A stretch of 64,000 bases of DNA. Origin: Streptomyces sp. NBC_00582. Its GTDB lineage: Bacteria; Actinomycetota; Actinomycetes; Streptomycetales; Streptomycetaceae. The notes beneath the pieces were generated by a model. The model was not told the DNA's origin, did not search any database, and worked only from the letters and a program-made list of their open reading frames with translations. This document shows, piece by piece, positions 51,390 through 60,277 of this stretch. How positions within the stretch are numbered: position 1 is the first letter of the stretch; every line of letters starts with the position of its first letter. The position numbers and the translations under genes are program-made. The stretch lies in NCBI RefSeq assembly GCF_036345155.1, contig NZ_CP107772.1, forward strand, positions 5,332,001 through 5,396,000, in the 5' to 3' direction.

Positions 51390-52688
51390 TCACAGCGTGC
51401 GCAGGAGCACCGCCGGCTGTTCCACGCAGTCCGCGACGTACCGCAGGAAGCCTCCGGCGGTGCCGCCGTCGCAGACCCGGTGGTCGAAGGTCAGCGAGAG
51501 CTGGACGACCTGGCGCACGGCCAGCTCGCCCTCGTGCACCCACGGCCGGGGGACGATCCGGCCGACGCCGAGCATGGCCGCCTCGGGATGGTTGATGATC
51601 GGCGTGGAGCCGTCGACACCGAAGACGCCGTAGTTGTTGAGCGTGAAGGTCCCGCCGGTCAGCTCACCGGGGGTGAGACGGCCGTCCCTGGCCACCTCGG
51701 TGAGCCGGGCGAACTCGGCGGTGAGCCCCTCGGCGTCCCGGGCCTGGGCGTCGCGCACGACGGGCACGACCAGTCCCCGCTCGGTCTGCGCGGCGAAACC
51801 CAGGTGCACCTGGTCGAACCGGACGATCTCACGCGCCTCCTGGTCGACGGTGGAGTTCAGCTCCGGGAAACGGGCCAGGGCGGCGGTGCAGATACGGGCG
51901 AGCAGCGCGAGGAGGGAGATCTTCGGGCCGCCGGCGGCGTTCATCGCGGCCCGGGCGCGCATCAGCTCGGTCGCGTCGGCGTCCACCCAGCAGGTCGCGT
52001 CGGGGATCTCCCGACGGCTGCGGGAGAGCTTGTCCGCGACGGCGCCCCGGACCCCCTTGAGAGGGACGCGGTGGCCGCCGGTGAGGGAGACGGGAGGGGC
52101 CACGGAGAGGGGGGTGGGTTCGGGAGCGGTCGCGGCCGCCCTGAGGGCGTTCTCCACGTCCGCGCGCAGGATCAGCCCGTCCCGGCCGGAGCCCGTCAGC
52201 TCCCGCAGGTCCAGCCCGTTCTCGCGGGCGAGCCGACGCACCAGCGGGGAGATCACCGGAACCGGGCCCTCGGAGCGCCCGGGACGAGCGGAAGGCGTGG
52301 CAGGCGCGGGAGTCACGGCCGGGGCGGGAGCGGCCGGGGCCGGTTGCGCGGACCGCACCCGCCTGCGTCGCGCCGGTGCCTCCGAGGTGCCGTATCCCAC
52401 CAGCACGTTGCCCGAGCCCTCCGGTGAACCGCCGGAGGCCGGCGCTCCGACGGCGACCGTGATCAGGGGGGCGCCGACGGGCAGTTCGGTGCCCTCCTCG
52501 CCGAAGCGGGCGGTGACCACACCGCCGTAGGGGCAGGGCACCTCGACCATCGCCTTGGCCGTCTCGACCTCGACGACCGGCTGGTCCACGACGACGACGT
52601 CGCCGACCTGGACGAGCCAGCGCACGATCTCCGCCTCGGTGAGCCCCTCACCGAGGTCGGGGAGCTTGAACTCCAGCACCTGTGCCAT
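51390..52688 (-). CDS. bkdC: Branched-chain alpha-keto acid dehydrogenase E2, cluster 2
   Basis: The 432-residue E2 has a lipoyl domain with VEVETAKAMVEVP (near 41), a linker, a peripheral subunit-binding domain (about 145-180: ISPLVRRLARENGLDLRELT) and the catalytic domain with LTFDHRVCDGGTAG (near 405). The ATG overlaps the E1 beta stop by one base (TGATG), so translation is coupled. It has a shorter linker than the E2 at 34810-36267. It would use the E1 subunits encoded just upstream to make branched acyl-CoA starters and catabolic intermediates. Confidence 0.93.
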   Translation of the reverse strand: MAQVLEFKLPDLGEGLTEAEIVRWLVQVGDVVVVDQPVVEVETAKAMVEVPCPYGGVVTARFGEEGTELPVGAPLITVAVGAPASGGSPEGSGNVLVGYGTSEAPARRRRVRSAQPAPAAPAPAVTPAPATPSARPGRSEGPVPVISPLVRRLARENGLDLRELTGSGRDGLILRADVENALRAAATAPEPTPLSVAPPVSLTGGHRVPLKGVRGAVADKLSRSRREIPDATCWVDADATELMRARAAMNAAGGPKISLLALLARICTAALARFPELNSTVDQEAREIVRFDQVHLGFAAQTERGLVVPVVRDAQARDAEGLTAEFARLTEVARDGRLTPGELTGGTFTLNNYGVFGVDGSTPIINHPEAAMLGVGRIVPRPWVHEGELAVRQVVQLSLTFDHRVCDGGTAGGFLRYVADCVEQPAVLLRTL

Positions 52689-53692
52689 CAGTTCCCGGCC
52701 TCCCACTGCAGCCGTGCCACGGCGTCCAGGATGCGGTCGACGCCGGGCAGGTGGTGGCGCTCCAGCATCGGCGGCGGGTAGGGGATGTCGAAGCCGGCGA
52801 CCCGGAGCACCGGTGCCTCCAGGTGGTGGAAGCAGCGTTCCGTGACGCGGGCCGCGATCTCCCCGCCGGGGCCGCCGTAGGAGCCCGACTCGTGGACGAC
52901 GACCGCGCGCCCGGTACGACGGACCGAGGCGGCGACCGTCTCGTCGTCGAAGGGCACCAGGGAGCGCAGGTCGACGACTTCCAGGTCCCAGCCCTCGGCG
53001 CGGGCCGCCTCGGCGGCTTCGAGGCAGACGGGGACCGACGGGCCGTACGTGATCAGGGTCGCGCTGCGGCCGGAGCGGCGCACGACGGCGCGTCCGATCG
53101 GGTCGACGGGCTGCGGCTCCTCGGGGTTCCAGGTGTCCTTGGACCAGTACAGCCGCTTGGGTTCGAGGACGACCACGGGGTCGTCGGAGGCGATGGCTGC
53201 GCGCAGCAGGCCGTAGGCGTCGGCGACGGTGGCGGGGGTGACGACGTGGAGCCCCGGGGTGGCCATGTAGTAGGCCTCGGAGGAGTCGCTGTGGTGCTCG
53301 ACGCCGCCGATGCCGCCGCCGTAGGGGACGCGGATCGTGATCGGCAGGGGCATCCGGCCGCGGGTGCGGTTGCGCATCCGGGCGACATGGCTGATGAGCT
53401 GCTCGAACGCCGGGTAGGCGAAGGCGTCGAACTGCATCTCGACGACCGGGCGCAGTCCGTACATGGCCATGCCGACGGCGGTGCCGAGGATGCCGGCCTC
53501 GGCGAGCGGGGTGTCGGTGCAGCGGTCCTCGCCGAACTCCTTGGCGAGTCCGTCGGTGACCCGGAAGACACCGCCGAGGGCGCCCACGTCCTCGCCCAGG
53601 ACGTGCACGGACGGGTCGGCGGCCATCGCGTCGCGCAGCGCGCGCGTGAGGGCCTGCGCCATGGTGGCGGGCTTGAGGGCGACGGTGGTCAT
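52688..53692 (-). CDS. bkdB: Branched-chain alpha-keto acid dehydrogenase E1 beta subunit, cluster 2
   Basis: The 334-residue protein shows VHVLGEDVGALGGVFRVTDG, CTDTPLAEAGILGTAVGMAM, IRVPYGGGIGGVEHHSDSSE and VVVHESGSYGGPGGEIAARV, all typical of E1 beta. It overlaps the E1 alpha stop by 4 bp and the E2 start by one. It is homologous along its length to the E1 beta of the first cluster. Confidence 0.95.
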   Translation of the reverse strand: MTTVALKPATMAQALTRALRDAMAADPSVHVLGEDVGALGGVFRVTDGLAKEFGEDRCTDTPLAEAGILGTAVGMAMYGLRPVVEMQFDAFAYPAFEQLISHVARMRNRTRGRMPLPITIRVPYGGGIGGVEHHSDSSEAYYMATPGLHVVTPATVADAYGLLRAAIASDDPVVVLEPKRLYWSKDTWNPEEPQPVDPIGRAVVRRSGRSATLITYGPSVPVCLEAAEAARAEGWDLEVVDLRSLVPFDDETVAASVRRTGRAVVVHESGSYGGPGGEIAARVTERCFHHLEAPVLRVAGFDIPYPPPMLERHHLPGVDRILDAVARLQWEAGN

Positions 53693-54825
53693 CGGTCGGC
53701 GCCTTCCTGCTCCGCCGCGAGTTCGGCCTCCAGCAGGGCGCGTTGTTCGCGCAACTGGGGCGTGTCCTCGGCGTACACGTGGGCGAAGAGGTCCCGGGGG
53801 TCGAGGACCGGGTCCTGGTTCATGCGGGCGCGCAGATCGGCGGCCATCGTCTCGGCGGCGTCCCGCGCGGCCTGCCGGGCCTGGTCGTCGAGCTCACCGC
53901 GCGCGGTGAGCTCGCGCTCCAGCAGCAGGATCGGGTCGTGCTCGCGCCAGGCCTCGACCTCGGCGTCGCCCCGGTAGCGGGTGGCGTCGTCGGCGTTGGT
54001 GTGCGCCTCGATGCGGTACGTGACGGCCTCGACGAGGGTCGGGCCACCGCCCTCGCGCGCGTGCCGTACGGCGTCGGTGAGGACCTCGTGCACGGCGGCC
54101 GCGTCGTTGCCGTCGACCAGGCGGCCCGGCATGCCGTAGCCGACGGCCTTGTGGGCGAGGGAGGGGGCGGCGGTCTGCTTGGCGAGCGGAACGGAGATCG
54201 CGAAGCCGTTGTTCTGGACGAGGAAGACGACCGGGGCCTGCCACACGGCGGCGAAGTTCAGCGCCTCGTGGAAGTCGCCCTCGCTGGTGCCGCCGTCGCC
54301 GACCATGGCGAGCGCGACCACGTCGTCGCCCTTGAGGCGGGCGGCGTGCGCGAGGCCCACGGCGTGCGGGAGCTGGGTGGCGAGCGGGGTGCACAGGGGG
54401 GCCACGCGGTGCTCGTACGGGTCGTAGCCGGTGTGCCAGTCGCCGCGCAGCAGGGTGAGCGCCTCGACGGGGTCGACACCGCGGGCGACGACCGCGAGGG
54501 TGTCGCGGTAGCTGGGGAAGAGCCAGTCGCGGTCCTTCAGGGCCAGCGCGGCGGCGACCTCGCAGGCCTCCTGACCGGTGCTGGAGGGGTAGACGGCGAG
54601 CCGCCCCTGCTTGGTGAGGGCGGTGGCCTGGGCGTTGTAGCGGCGGCCCAGCACCAGATGGGCGTACAGCCGCCGCAGCAGCTCCGGATCGGCCTTCGCG
54701 GCCTGCTCGGTGCCGAGGACGCGGTAGGGCTCCGCGTCCGGCAGCAGCGGCGCGGGGTCGGTGCGGGGCTGCCAGGCGGGCGGCGGGGTCGGCCGGTACG
54801 CGCCCCGCTGCTCCATGACCGTCAT
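53689..54825 (-). CDS. bkdA: Branched-chain alpha-keto acid dehydrogenase E1 alpha subunit, cluster 2
   Basis: The 378-residue protein binds thiamine diphosphate at MVGDGGTSEGDFHEALNFAA to VVFLVQNNGFAISVP (about 210-245), with AHTNADDATRYRG near 300. The ATG at 54825 has an excellent GAGGAGG site seven bases upstream. It leads the bkdABC operon and is divergent from the Lrp-family bkdR. Its promoter contains a 14-bp palindrome shared with the paa promoters and a DnaA-box-like 9-mer. Confidence 0.95.
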   Translation of the reverse strand: MTVMEQRGAYRPTPPPAWQPRTDPAPLLPDAEPYRVLGTEQAAKADPELLRRLYAHLVLGRRYNAQATALTKQGRLAVYPSSTGQEACEVAAALALKDRDWLFPSYRDTLAVVARGVDPVEALTLLRGDWHTGYDPYEHRVAPLCTPLATQLPHAVGLAHAARLKGDDVVALAMVGDGGTSEGDFHEALNFAAVWQAPVVFLVQNNGFAISVPLAKQTAAPSLAHKAVGYGMPGRLVDGNDAAAVHEVLTDAVRHAREGGGPTLVEAVTYRIEAHTNADDATRYRGDAEVEAWREHDPILLLERELTARGELDDQARQAARDAAETMAADLRARMNQDPVLDPRDLFAHVYAEDTPQLREQRALLEAELAAEQEGADR

Positions 54826-54886
54826 GACGGCACCTCCTCGTGGGAGCGGCTCAGGGAGACGGGTCGGCTTGTGACCCGCCTCACCT

Positions 54887-54900
54887 ACCGATTGTTCGGT
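54887..54900. promoter_or_regulatory. Putative TetR operator 1 (ACCGATTGTTCGGT), bkdA/bkdR promoter
   Basis: Arms ACCGA and TCGGT flank a 4-bp centre. The arms are identical to sites at 57684-57697 and 62522-62535. It is 62 bp upstream of the bkdA start. The likely binder is the TetR protein encoded at 55526-56116. Confidence 0.7.
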
Positions 54901-54934
54901 CGTCGGCACATTTTGGCTACAGGCCCCCTCAGGC

Positions 54935-54943
54935 TGTGGACAA
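54935..54943 (-). promoter_or_regulatory. DnaA-box-like TTGTCCACA in the bkdA/bkdR intergenic region
   Basis: Read on the minus strand this is a perfect Streptomyces DnaA box (TTGTCCACA). A one-mismatch copy, TTCTCCACA, is on the plus strand about 5 bp downstream. Single boxes away from oriC can bind DnaA as a regulator, and chance occurrence is possible. Confidence 0.4.
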
Positions 54944-55001
54944 ACGGTTCTCCACAACCTGAGATGGACGCAGTACGTCCATGGCGGAGAGGCGGGGGGA
55001 C

Positions 55002-55511
55002 ATGGCACCTGAACAAATGGCCGAGTACCCGGAGACCGGGGAGAGCGCGCAGGAGCCGCCGCCGGCGCGTCCGCTCGACGCCATCGACCGGGACATCCTG
55101 CAGATGCTCCAGGCGGACGGCCGGGCCTCGATACGGTCGGTCGCCGAACGGGTGCACGTCTCGCGGGCCAACGCCTACGCGCGGATCAACCGGCTCGTCG
55201 AGGACGGCGTCATCCGGGGCTTCGGCGCCCGGGTGAACCATGAGCGCGCCGGGCAGGGGACCAGCGCGTACATCACGCTCAAGATCGTGCAGAACACCTG
55301 GCGGACCGTGCGCGAGCAGCTCAGACAGCTGCCCGGCGCCTCCCACATCGCCCTGGTCGGGGGCGATTTCGATGTGCTGCTCCTGGTGCACACGCCCGAC
55401 AACAGGGCGCTGCGCGAGGTCGTGCTGACCCGGCTCCAGGCCATCCCCGAGGTGCTCAGCACCCGCACGCTGCTGGTGTTCGAGGAGGAGGACCTGGAGC
55501 CGCAGGGGTAG
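55002..55511 (+). CDS. bkdR: Lrp/AsnC family transcriptional regulator of the bkd operon
   Basis: The protein has about 169 residues. After a flexible acidic start comes an HTH (about 30-75: LDAIDRDILQMLQADGRASI, then AERVHVSRANAYARINRLVE). An RAM ligand/oligomerisation domain follows (about 85-165: AYITLKIVQNTWRTVREQLR, HIALVGGDFDVLLLVHTPDN). It is divergent from bkdABC, the usual place of BkdR, which senses branched-chain amino acids. The ATG at 55002 has a GAGGCGGGGGGAC stretch upstream. The ATG at 54981 is in frame but lacks a ribosome site. Confidence 0.9.
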   Translation: MAPEQMAEYPETGESAQEPPPARPLDAIDRDILQMLQADGRASIRSVAERVHVSRANAYARINRLVEDGVIRGFGARVNHERAGQGTSAYITLKIVQNTWRTVREQLRQLPGASHIALVGGDFDVLLLVHTPDNRALREVVLTRLQAIPEVLSTRTLLVFEEEDLEPQG

Positions 55512-55525
55512 GGCGTCGGCGCGCG

Positions 55526-56116
55526 TCAGTGCTCGGTGCGCAGGCCGGCGAAGACCAGCCGTACCACCGCGTCGGCCACATCGCCCTCGGCCATCCCGCG
55601 GCCGCCCGGCCGGTACCACTCGACGATGGAGTTGATCATCCCGAAGACCAGCCGGGTGGCGAGCCGCACCTCCACGTCGCCGCGCACGTCCCCGTCGGCG
55701 GCGGCCGCCTTGAGCAGCTCGGCGACCCGGTGGTCGAAGTCCCGGCGCCGTTCCAGGGCCCACCGCTCGGTGTCGGTGTTGCCGCGCACGCGCAGCAGCA
55801 GCGTGACGTACGGCAGCTCGCCGATGAGGACCTCGACCATGCGCCGTACGACGTACTCCAGGCGCTCCACGGCCCGCCCCACGCGCGCGTGCTCCTCCTC
55901 CATGATCCCGAACAGCTCGTCCAGGGCCCGGCTGACGGCCCGGCGCAGCAGCTCCTCCTTGCCGGCCACATGGTGGTAGATCGACGACTTGGAGATGCCC
56001 GCCGCACGGGAGAGGTGCTCCATGGAGGTGCCGTCGTAGCCGCGCTCGTTGAAGACCTGGACGGCGACGGAGAGCAGGGTCTCCGGGGTGTACGTGTCGC
56101 GCTTGGCGGTGGTCAC
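55526..56116 (-). CDS. TetR family regulator, PaaR-like
   Basis: The 196-residue protein has a TetR HTH (about 10-55: YTPETLLSVAVQVFNERGYD, HLSRAAGISKSSIYHHVAGK) and a helical ligand domain (about 60-196) ending VRLVFAGLRTEH. The GTG at 56116 has GGAGG seven bases upstream and overlaps the dehydrogenase stop (GTGA). Lying between bkd and paa genes, and with a shared palindrome at three nearby promoters including its own, it is probably an acyl-CoA-responsive repressor such as PaaR. The ligand is inferred, not shown. Confidence 0.9.
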   Translation of the reverse strand: MTTAKRDTYTPETLLSVAVQVFNERGYDGTSMEHLSRAAGISKSSIYHHVAGKEELLRRAVSRALDELFGIMEEEHARVGRAVERLEYVVRRMVEVLIGELPYVTLLLRVRGNTDTERWALERRRDFDHRVAELLKAAAADGDVRGDVEVRLATRLVFGMINSIVEWYRPGGRGMAEGDVADAVVRLVFAGLRTEH

Positions 56117-57627
56117 GAGGCGCCCTCCCTCTTCTCGGTGGCGAAGGAGTGCCGGTACAGCGCGAGGGAGGGCGCGTAGCGGCCGGAGGGGTCGCGCTCG
56201 TGCAGGTCGTCCAGGAGGGAGAACGCCCACATACGGCCCAGGCGGCGGCTCCACTCGAAGGGGCCGAGGGGGTAGTTCACGCCGAGGCGCATCGCGGTGT
56301 CGATGTCCTCCTCGGTGGCGACACCCTTGGCGACGGCGTCGTGCGCGAGGTCGACGATCCGGGCGACCGTGCGGGCGACGATCATGCCGGGGACGTCGCC
56401 GATGACGCTGACGTCCTTGCCGAGCGCCTGGAACAGGCCGATCGCCTCGGACAGGGTCTGCGGCGAGGTGTCCTGGGAGGCGGACAGGGCGATCCGGGTG
56501 GCCTTGCGGTAGTCGAGCGCGAGGTCGAAGTAGACGACGTCGCGGAACTCCACGGAGGTCTGGCCGTCGGCGAGGGCGAGCTGGCCTCCGCCGGGCAGCA
56601 CCAGCCGGGTGCCGTGGTCCTCCTCGTCCTCGCGGACCTGGATGCCCGCCTCGCGGATCAGCGCGAGCAACTCGGAGGCGGGGCCCAGGTCGCCCTCGGC
56701 GAGGACGTAGGCGGGCGCCTGCTGCTTCTCGGCGGTGTGCGGCTCGGCGCGCTCCGCCTCGTCCCGGTAGTCGTACCAGCCCTGGCCGGTCTTGCGGCCG
56801 AGGCGGCCGGACTCGACGAGGCGGCGCTGGGAGAGCGAGGGGGTGAAGCGGACGTCCTGGAAGAAGGACTGCCACACCGAGTGCGTGACGGACTCGTTGA
56901 CGTCCTGCCCGATCAGGTCGGTCAGTTCGAAGGCGCCCATCCGGAAGCCGCCGGACTCGCGCAGCACCGCGTCGATGGTGGCCGGGTCGGCGCCCTGCGC
57001 CTCGTGGACGGCGAAGGCCTCGGCGTAGAAGGGCCGCGCGATGCGGTTGACGATGAACCCGGGGGTGTCGGCGCAGGCGACCGGGGTCTTGCCCCAGGAG
57101 CGTGCCGTCTCGTACGCGCGCGTGGCCGAGGTGACGTCGGTGGCGTACCCGGAGACGACCTCGACCAGCGGCAGCACCGGCGCCGGGTTGAAGAAGTGCA
57201 GGCCCACGAAACGGCCGGCGTTGCGCAGGGCGCCGCCGATGGCCGTCACCGACAGGGAGGACGTGTTGGTCGCGAGCAGACAGTGCTCGCCGACCACCTC
57301 CTCCAGTTGGCGGAAGAGCTCCTGTTTGACGTCCAGGCGCTCCAGGACGGCCTCCACGACCAGTCCGCAGTCCGCGAGGTCGTCGAGGCTGTCCGCGGCC
57401 ACCAGACGGGCGCGGGCGATGTCCCGGTCGGAGGCGGCGAGACGGTTCTTCTCCACCAGCCGGTCGAGGCGGGCGCCGATCGCGGCGGCCGCGTCCCGTG
57501 CCCGGCCGGGCACGGCGTCGTACAGCCGCACGGGGTGTCCGGCGACCAGCGCGACCTGGGCGATGCCCTGGCCCATGGTGCCGGTGCCGACGACGGCCAC
57601 GGGGCTGCTGAGGTCGAGTGCTGTCAT
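56113..57627 (-). CDS. 3-hydroxyacyl-CoA dehydrogenase (PaaH-like, two-domain)
   Basis: The 504-residue protein has a Rossmann domain with VVGTGTMGQGIAQVALVAGH (near 12) and the catalytic HFFNPAPVLPLVEVVSG (near 145). The first C-terminal helical domain includes NRIARPFYAEAFAVHEAQ. A second, degenerate domain ends with GVNYPLGPFEWSRRLGRMW. This double C-terminal form is that of phenylacetate-type 3-hydroxyadipyl-CoA dehydrogenases, which use NAD+. It heads an operon with the TetR gene and is divergent from paaN, which supports a paa role. A general hydroxybutyryl-CoA enzyme is the alternative. Confidence 0.9.
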   Translation of the reverse strand: MTALDLSSPVAVVGTGTMGQGIAQVALVAGHPVRLYDAVPGRARDAAAAIGARLDRLVEKNRLAASDRDIARARLVAADSLDDLADCGLVVEAVLERLDVKQELFRQLEEVVGEHCLLATNTSSLSVTAIGGALRNAGRFVGLHFFNPAPVLPLVEVVSGYATDVTSATRAYETARSWGKTPVACADTPGFIVNRIARPFYAEAFAVHEAQGADPATIDAVLRESGGFRMGAFELTDLIGQDVNESVTHSVWQSFFQDVRFTPSLSQRRLVESGRLGRKTGQGWYDYRDEAERAEPHTAEKQQAPAYVLAEGDLGPASELLALIREAGIQVREDEEDHGTRLVLPGGGQLALADGQTSVEFRDVVYFDLALDYRKATRIALSASQDTSPQTLSEAIGLFQALGKDVSVIGDVPGMIVARTVARIVDLAHDAVAKGVATEEDIDTAMRLGVNYPLGPFEWSRRLGRMWAFSLLDDLHERDPSGRYAPSLALYRHSFATEKREGAS

Positions 57628-57650
57628 GTGCGCGATCCTCCCGCACGGGG

Positions 57651-57659
57651 TTTTCCACA
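57651..57659 (+). promoter_or_regulatory. DnaA-box-like TTTTCCACA
   Basis: The 9-mer is one mismatch from TTATCCACA and TTGTCCACA. It sits 24 bp upstream of the dehydrogenase start in the paaN divergent promoter. Related 9-mers occur in the other two promoters that carry the same TetR palindrome. Confidence 0.3.
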
Positions 57660-57683
57660 GATGCGGCAGGCCCCCTTGTCCCG

Positions 57684-57697
57684 ACCGATCGTTCGGT
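57684..57697. promoter_or_regulatory. Putative TetR operator 2 (ACCGATCGTTCGGT), paaN/dehydrogenase promoter
   Basis: Arms ACCGA and TCGGT flank TCGT. It lies between the divergent dehydrogenase-tetR operon and paaN. It would allow autoregulation of the TetR gene and control of paaN. Confidence 0.75.
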
Positions 57698-57786
57698 TAC
57701 TCTAGCTCTCACGGGCGGGTCCTGCCCAGGTTTCCGCCAGGTCATGAGCTCGACGGAGAGTTCTGAAGACGAGGAGTTGGTCCCGC

Positions 57787-59481
57787 ATGGCCGCCGCCGA
57801 ACCGACCACGCACGATCTGATCGCCCAGCACCGGCCCACGCTCGACCAGGCCCTGGAAGCGATCCGCACCCGCGCGTACTGGTCCCCCCACCCCGAGCAC
57901 CCCAAGGCCTACGGGGAGAACGGCAGCCTGGACGCGGCCGCCGGCAAGGCCGCCTTCGACGCCCTGCTGAACACCCGCCTCGACCTCGGCCAGCCCGGCA
58001 CCGACGACTGGGTGGGCGACGAGACCTCCCCGTACGGCCTGCCCCTGGGCGTGACCTACCCGCACGCGGACGTGGACGTGCTGCTGCCCGCCATGACGGC
58101 CGGACAGCGCGCCTGGCGCGAGGCGGGCGCGGAGGTCCGCGCGGTGGTCTGCCTGGAGATCCTCCGGCGGATCGCAGGCCGGACGCACGAGTTCGCCCAC
58201 GCGGTCATGCACACCTCCGGGCAGGCGTTCATGATGGCGTTCCAGGCGGGCGGCCCGCACGCGCAGGACCGCGGCCTGGAGGCGGTGGCCTACGCGTACG
58301 CCGAGCAGGTCCGCACGCCCGGCACGGCGGAGTGGAGCAAGCCCCAGGGCAAGCGCGACCCGCTCGCGATGACCAAGACCTTCACCGCCGTCCCGCGCGG
58401 CATCGCCCTGCTGATCGGCTGCAACACCTTCCCGACGTGGAACGGCTACCCGGGCCTGTTCGCCTCCCTGGCCACCGGAAACGCGGTCCTGGTCAAGCCG
58501 CACCCGCGCGCGGTGCTGCCGCTCGCGCTGACGGTCCAGGTCGCGCGCGAGGTCCTCGCCGAGGCCGGCTTCGACGCGAACCTGGTCGCCCTGGCCGCCG
58601 AGCGCCCCGGCGAGGGCATCGCCAAGACCCTGGCGACCCGCCCCGAGATCAAGATCATCGACTACACGGGCTCGACCTCCTTCGGCGACTGGCTGGAGGC
58701 CAACGCCCGGCAGGCGCAGGTCTACACGGAGAAGGCCGGCGTCAACACGGTCGTGGTCGAGTCCACCGGCGACTACAAGGGCATGCTCGCCAACCTGGCG
58801 TTCTCGCTGTCCCTGTACAGCGGCCAGATGTGCACCACCCCGCAGAACCTGCTGATCCCCCGCGACGGCATCCGCACCGACGAGGGCCCGAAGACCTACG
58901 ACGAGGTCGTCGCCGACCTCGCCCGCTCCGTCGACGGCCTGCTCGGCGACGACGCCCGCGCGAACGCGCTGCTCGGCGCGATCGTCAACCCCGACGTCAA
59001 GGCCCGGCTGGAGGCCGCCGCCGGTCTGGGCGAGGTCGCCCTCGCCTCCCGCGAGGTGACCAACCCCGAGTTCCCCGAAGCGGTCGTGCGCACGCCGGTG
59101 ATCGTGAAGCTGGACGGCGCCAAGCCCGACGACGAGGCCGCCTACATGAGCGAGTGCTTCGGTCCGGTCTCCTTCGCCGTCGCCGTCGACTCCGCCGCGG
59201 ACGCGACCGAACTGCTGCGGCGGACGGTGCGGGAGAAGGGCGCGATGACCGTCGGGGCCTACACGACCGACCCGGTGGTCGAGCGGGAGATCGAGGAGGT
59301 GTGTCTGGAGGAGGCGGCCCAGTTGTCGCTCAACCTCACCGGTGGGGTGTACGTCAACCAGACGGCCGCGTTCTCCGACTTCCACGGCTCGGGCGGGAAT
59401 CCGGCGGCCAACTCCGCGCTGTGTGACGGGGCCTTCGTGGCCAACCGGTTCCGGGTCGTCGAGGTGCGCCGGGACGCCTAG
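57787..59481 (+). CDS. paaN: Phenylacetic acid degradation protein PaaN (aldehyde dehydrogenase family)
   Basis: The 564-residue protein starts with THDLIAQHRPTLDQALEAIR and AYWSPHPEHPKAYGENGS, the PaaN N-terminus. The aldehyde-dehydrogenase fold follows: LLIGCNTFPTWNGYPGLFAS, GNAVLVKPHPRAVLPLALTV, TGSTSFGDWLEANA and the cysteine region YSGQMCTTPQNLLIPRDG. A late NPAANSALCDGAFVANRFRV ends it. PaaN homologues oxidise the ring-opened semialdehyde of the paa pathway, as PaaZ does, without the hydratase domain. The ATG at 57787 is normal. It shares an operator with the divergent operon. The last codons overlap the methyltransferase gene by 4 bp. Confidence 0.93.
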   Translation: MAAAEPTTHDLIAQHRPTLDQALEAIRTRAYWSPHPEHPKAYGENGSLDAAAGKAAFDALLNTRLDLGQPGTDDWVGDETSPYGLPLGVTYPHADVDVLLPAMTAGQRAWREAGAEVRAVVCLEILRRIAGRTHEFAHAVMHTSGQAFMMAFQAGGPHAQDRGLEAVAYAYAEQVRTPGTAEWSKPQGKRDPLAMTKTFTAVPRGIALLIGCNTFPTWNGYPGLFASLATGNAVLVKPHPRAVLPLALTVQVAREVLAEAGFDANLVALAAERPGEGIAKTLATRPEIKIIDYTGSTSFGDWLEANARQAQVYTEKAGVNTVVVESTGDYKGMLANLAFSLSLYSGQMCTTPQNLLIPRDGIRTDEGPKTYDEVVADLARSVDGLLGDDARANALLGAIVNPDVKARLEAAAGLGEVALASREVTNPEFPEAVVRTPVIVKLDGAKPDDEAAYMSECFGPVSFAVAVDSAADATELLRRTVREKGAMTVGAYTTDPVVEREIEEVCLEEAAQLSLNLTGGVYVNQTAAFSDFHGSGGNPAANSALCDGAFVANRFRVVEVRRDA

Positions 59482-60233
59482 AGAACGCTGCGCCTCCCTC
59501 CCGTCATGCTCCAGTGGTACAGCGTCATCGCCACGCTCGTCGCCAGGTTGTAGCTGGAGACCTGGGGGCGCATCGGGAGGGACAGCAGGTGGTCGGCGCG
59601 GGCGCGCAGGTCCGCGGAGAGGCCGGTGCGTTCGGAGCCGAAGGCCAGGAGGGCGTCGTCGGGGAGCTCGACGCCCCGCAGGTCCTCGCCCTCCGGGTCC
59701 AGGGCGAACACCGGCCCGGCGGGCAGGTCGAACACGGCCAGCCGCTCCACGGCGGTCGCGAAGTGCAGTCCCGCGCCGCCGCGTACGACGGTCGGGTGCC
59801 AGGGGTCGAGCGTGCCGGTGGTGACCACACCGGTCACCCCGAAGCCGGCGGCCAGCCGGATCACCGCCCCCGCGTTGCCGAGGTTGCGCGGGTTGTCGAG
59901 GACCACGACCGGCGCGGTGCGGGGCGTGTGCGCCAGCCTCGCCAGCCGGGCCGCGCGGGAGGGCCGTACGGCCAGGGCGGCCACGCCCGTGGGGTGCGGG
60001 CGCGGCACCAGCGCGGCGTACGTCGTCTCCGGGACCTCCGTCAGGAGGGCGTCCAGCGTGTCCCGTACGTCCGGGGCGAGGTCGTCGGCGAGGGCGAGCG
60101 CCGCCTGCCGGTCGGCGGCGAGCGCGACCGGCACCTCCGCCCCGAAGCGCACGGCGTGCTTGAGGGCGTGGAAGCCGTCCAGCAGGACGTGCGAGTCGGC
60201 CAGGCGGTGCCAGTCGCTCACGGGGTCGGTCAT
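59478..60233 (-). CDS. SpoU/TrmH family RNA 2'-O-methyltransferase
   Basis: The 251-residue protein has an N-terminal substrate-binding segment (about 1-80) and the SPOUT knot motifs: VVVLDNPRNLGNAGAVIRLA (near 103), LAFGSERTGLS (near 200) and LSLPMRPQVSSYNLATSVAM (near 220). It uses S-adenosylmethionine to methylate ribose in rRNA or tRNA. The target nucleotide is unknown. The ATG at 60233 is used (MTDPVSDWHRLADSHVLLDG). It is last on the minus strand after the HTTM-DUF5819 pair, 44 bp downstream. Confidence 0.92.
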   Translation of the reverse strand: MTDPVSDWHRLADSHVLLDGFHALKHAVRFGAEVPVALAADRQAALALADDLAPDVRDTLDALLTEVPETTYAALVPRPHPTGVAALAVRPSRAARLARLAHTPRTAPVVVLDNPRNLGNAGAVIRLAAGFGVTGVVTTGTLDPWHPTVVRGGAGLHFATAVERLAVFDLPAGPVFALDPEGEDLRGVELPDDALLAFGSERTGLSADLRARADHLLSLPMRPQVSSYNLATSVAMTLYHWSMTGGRRSVL

Positions 60234-60277
60234 CGGGCGCTCACGGGGTCGGGCGGCGGTCGGTCGTCTCGGGGAGC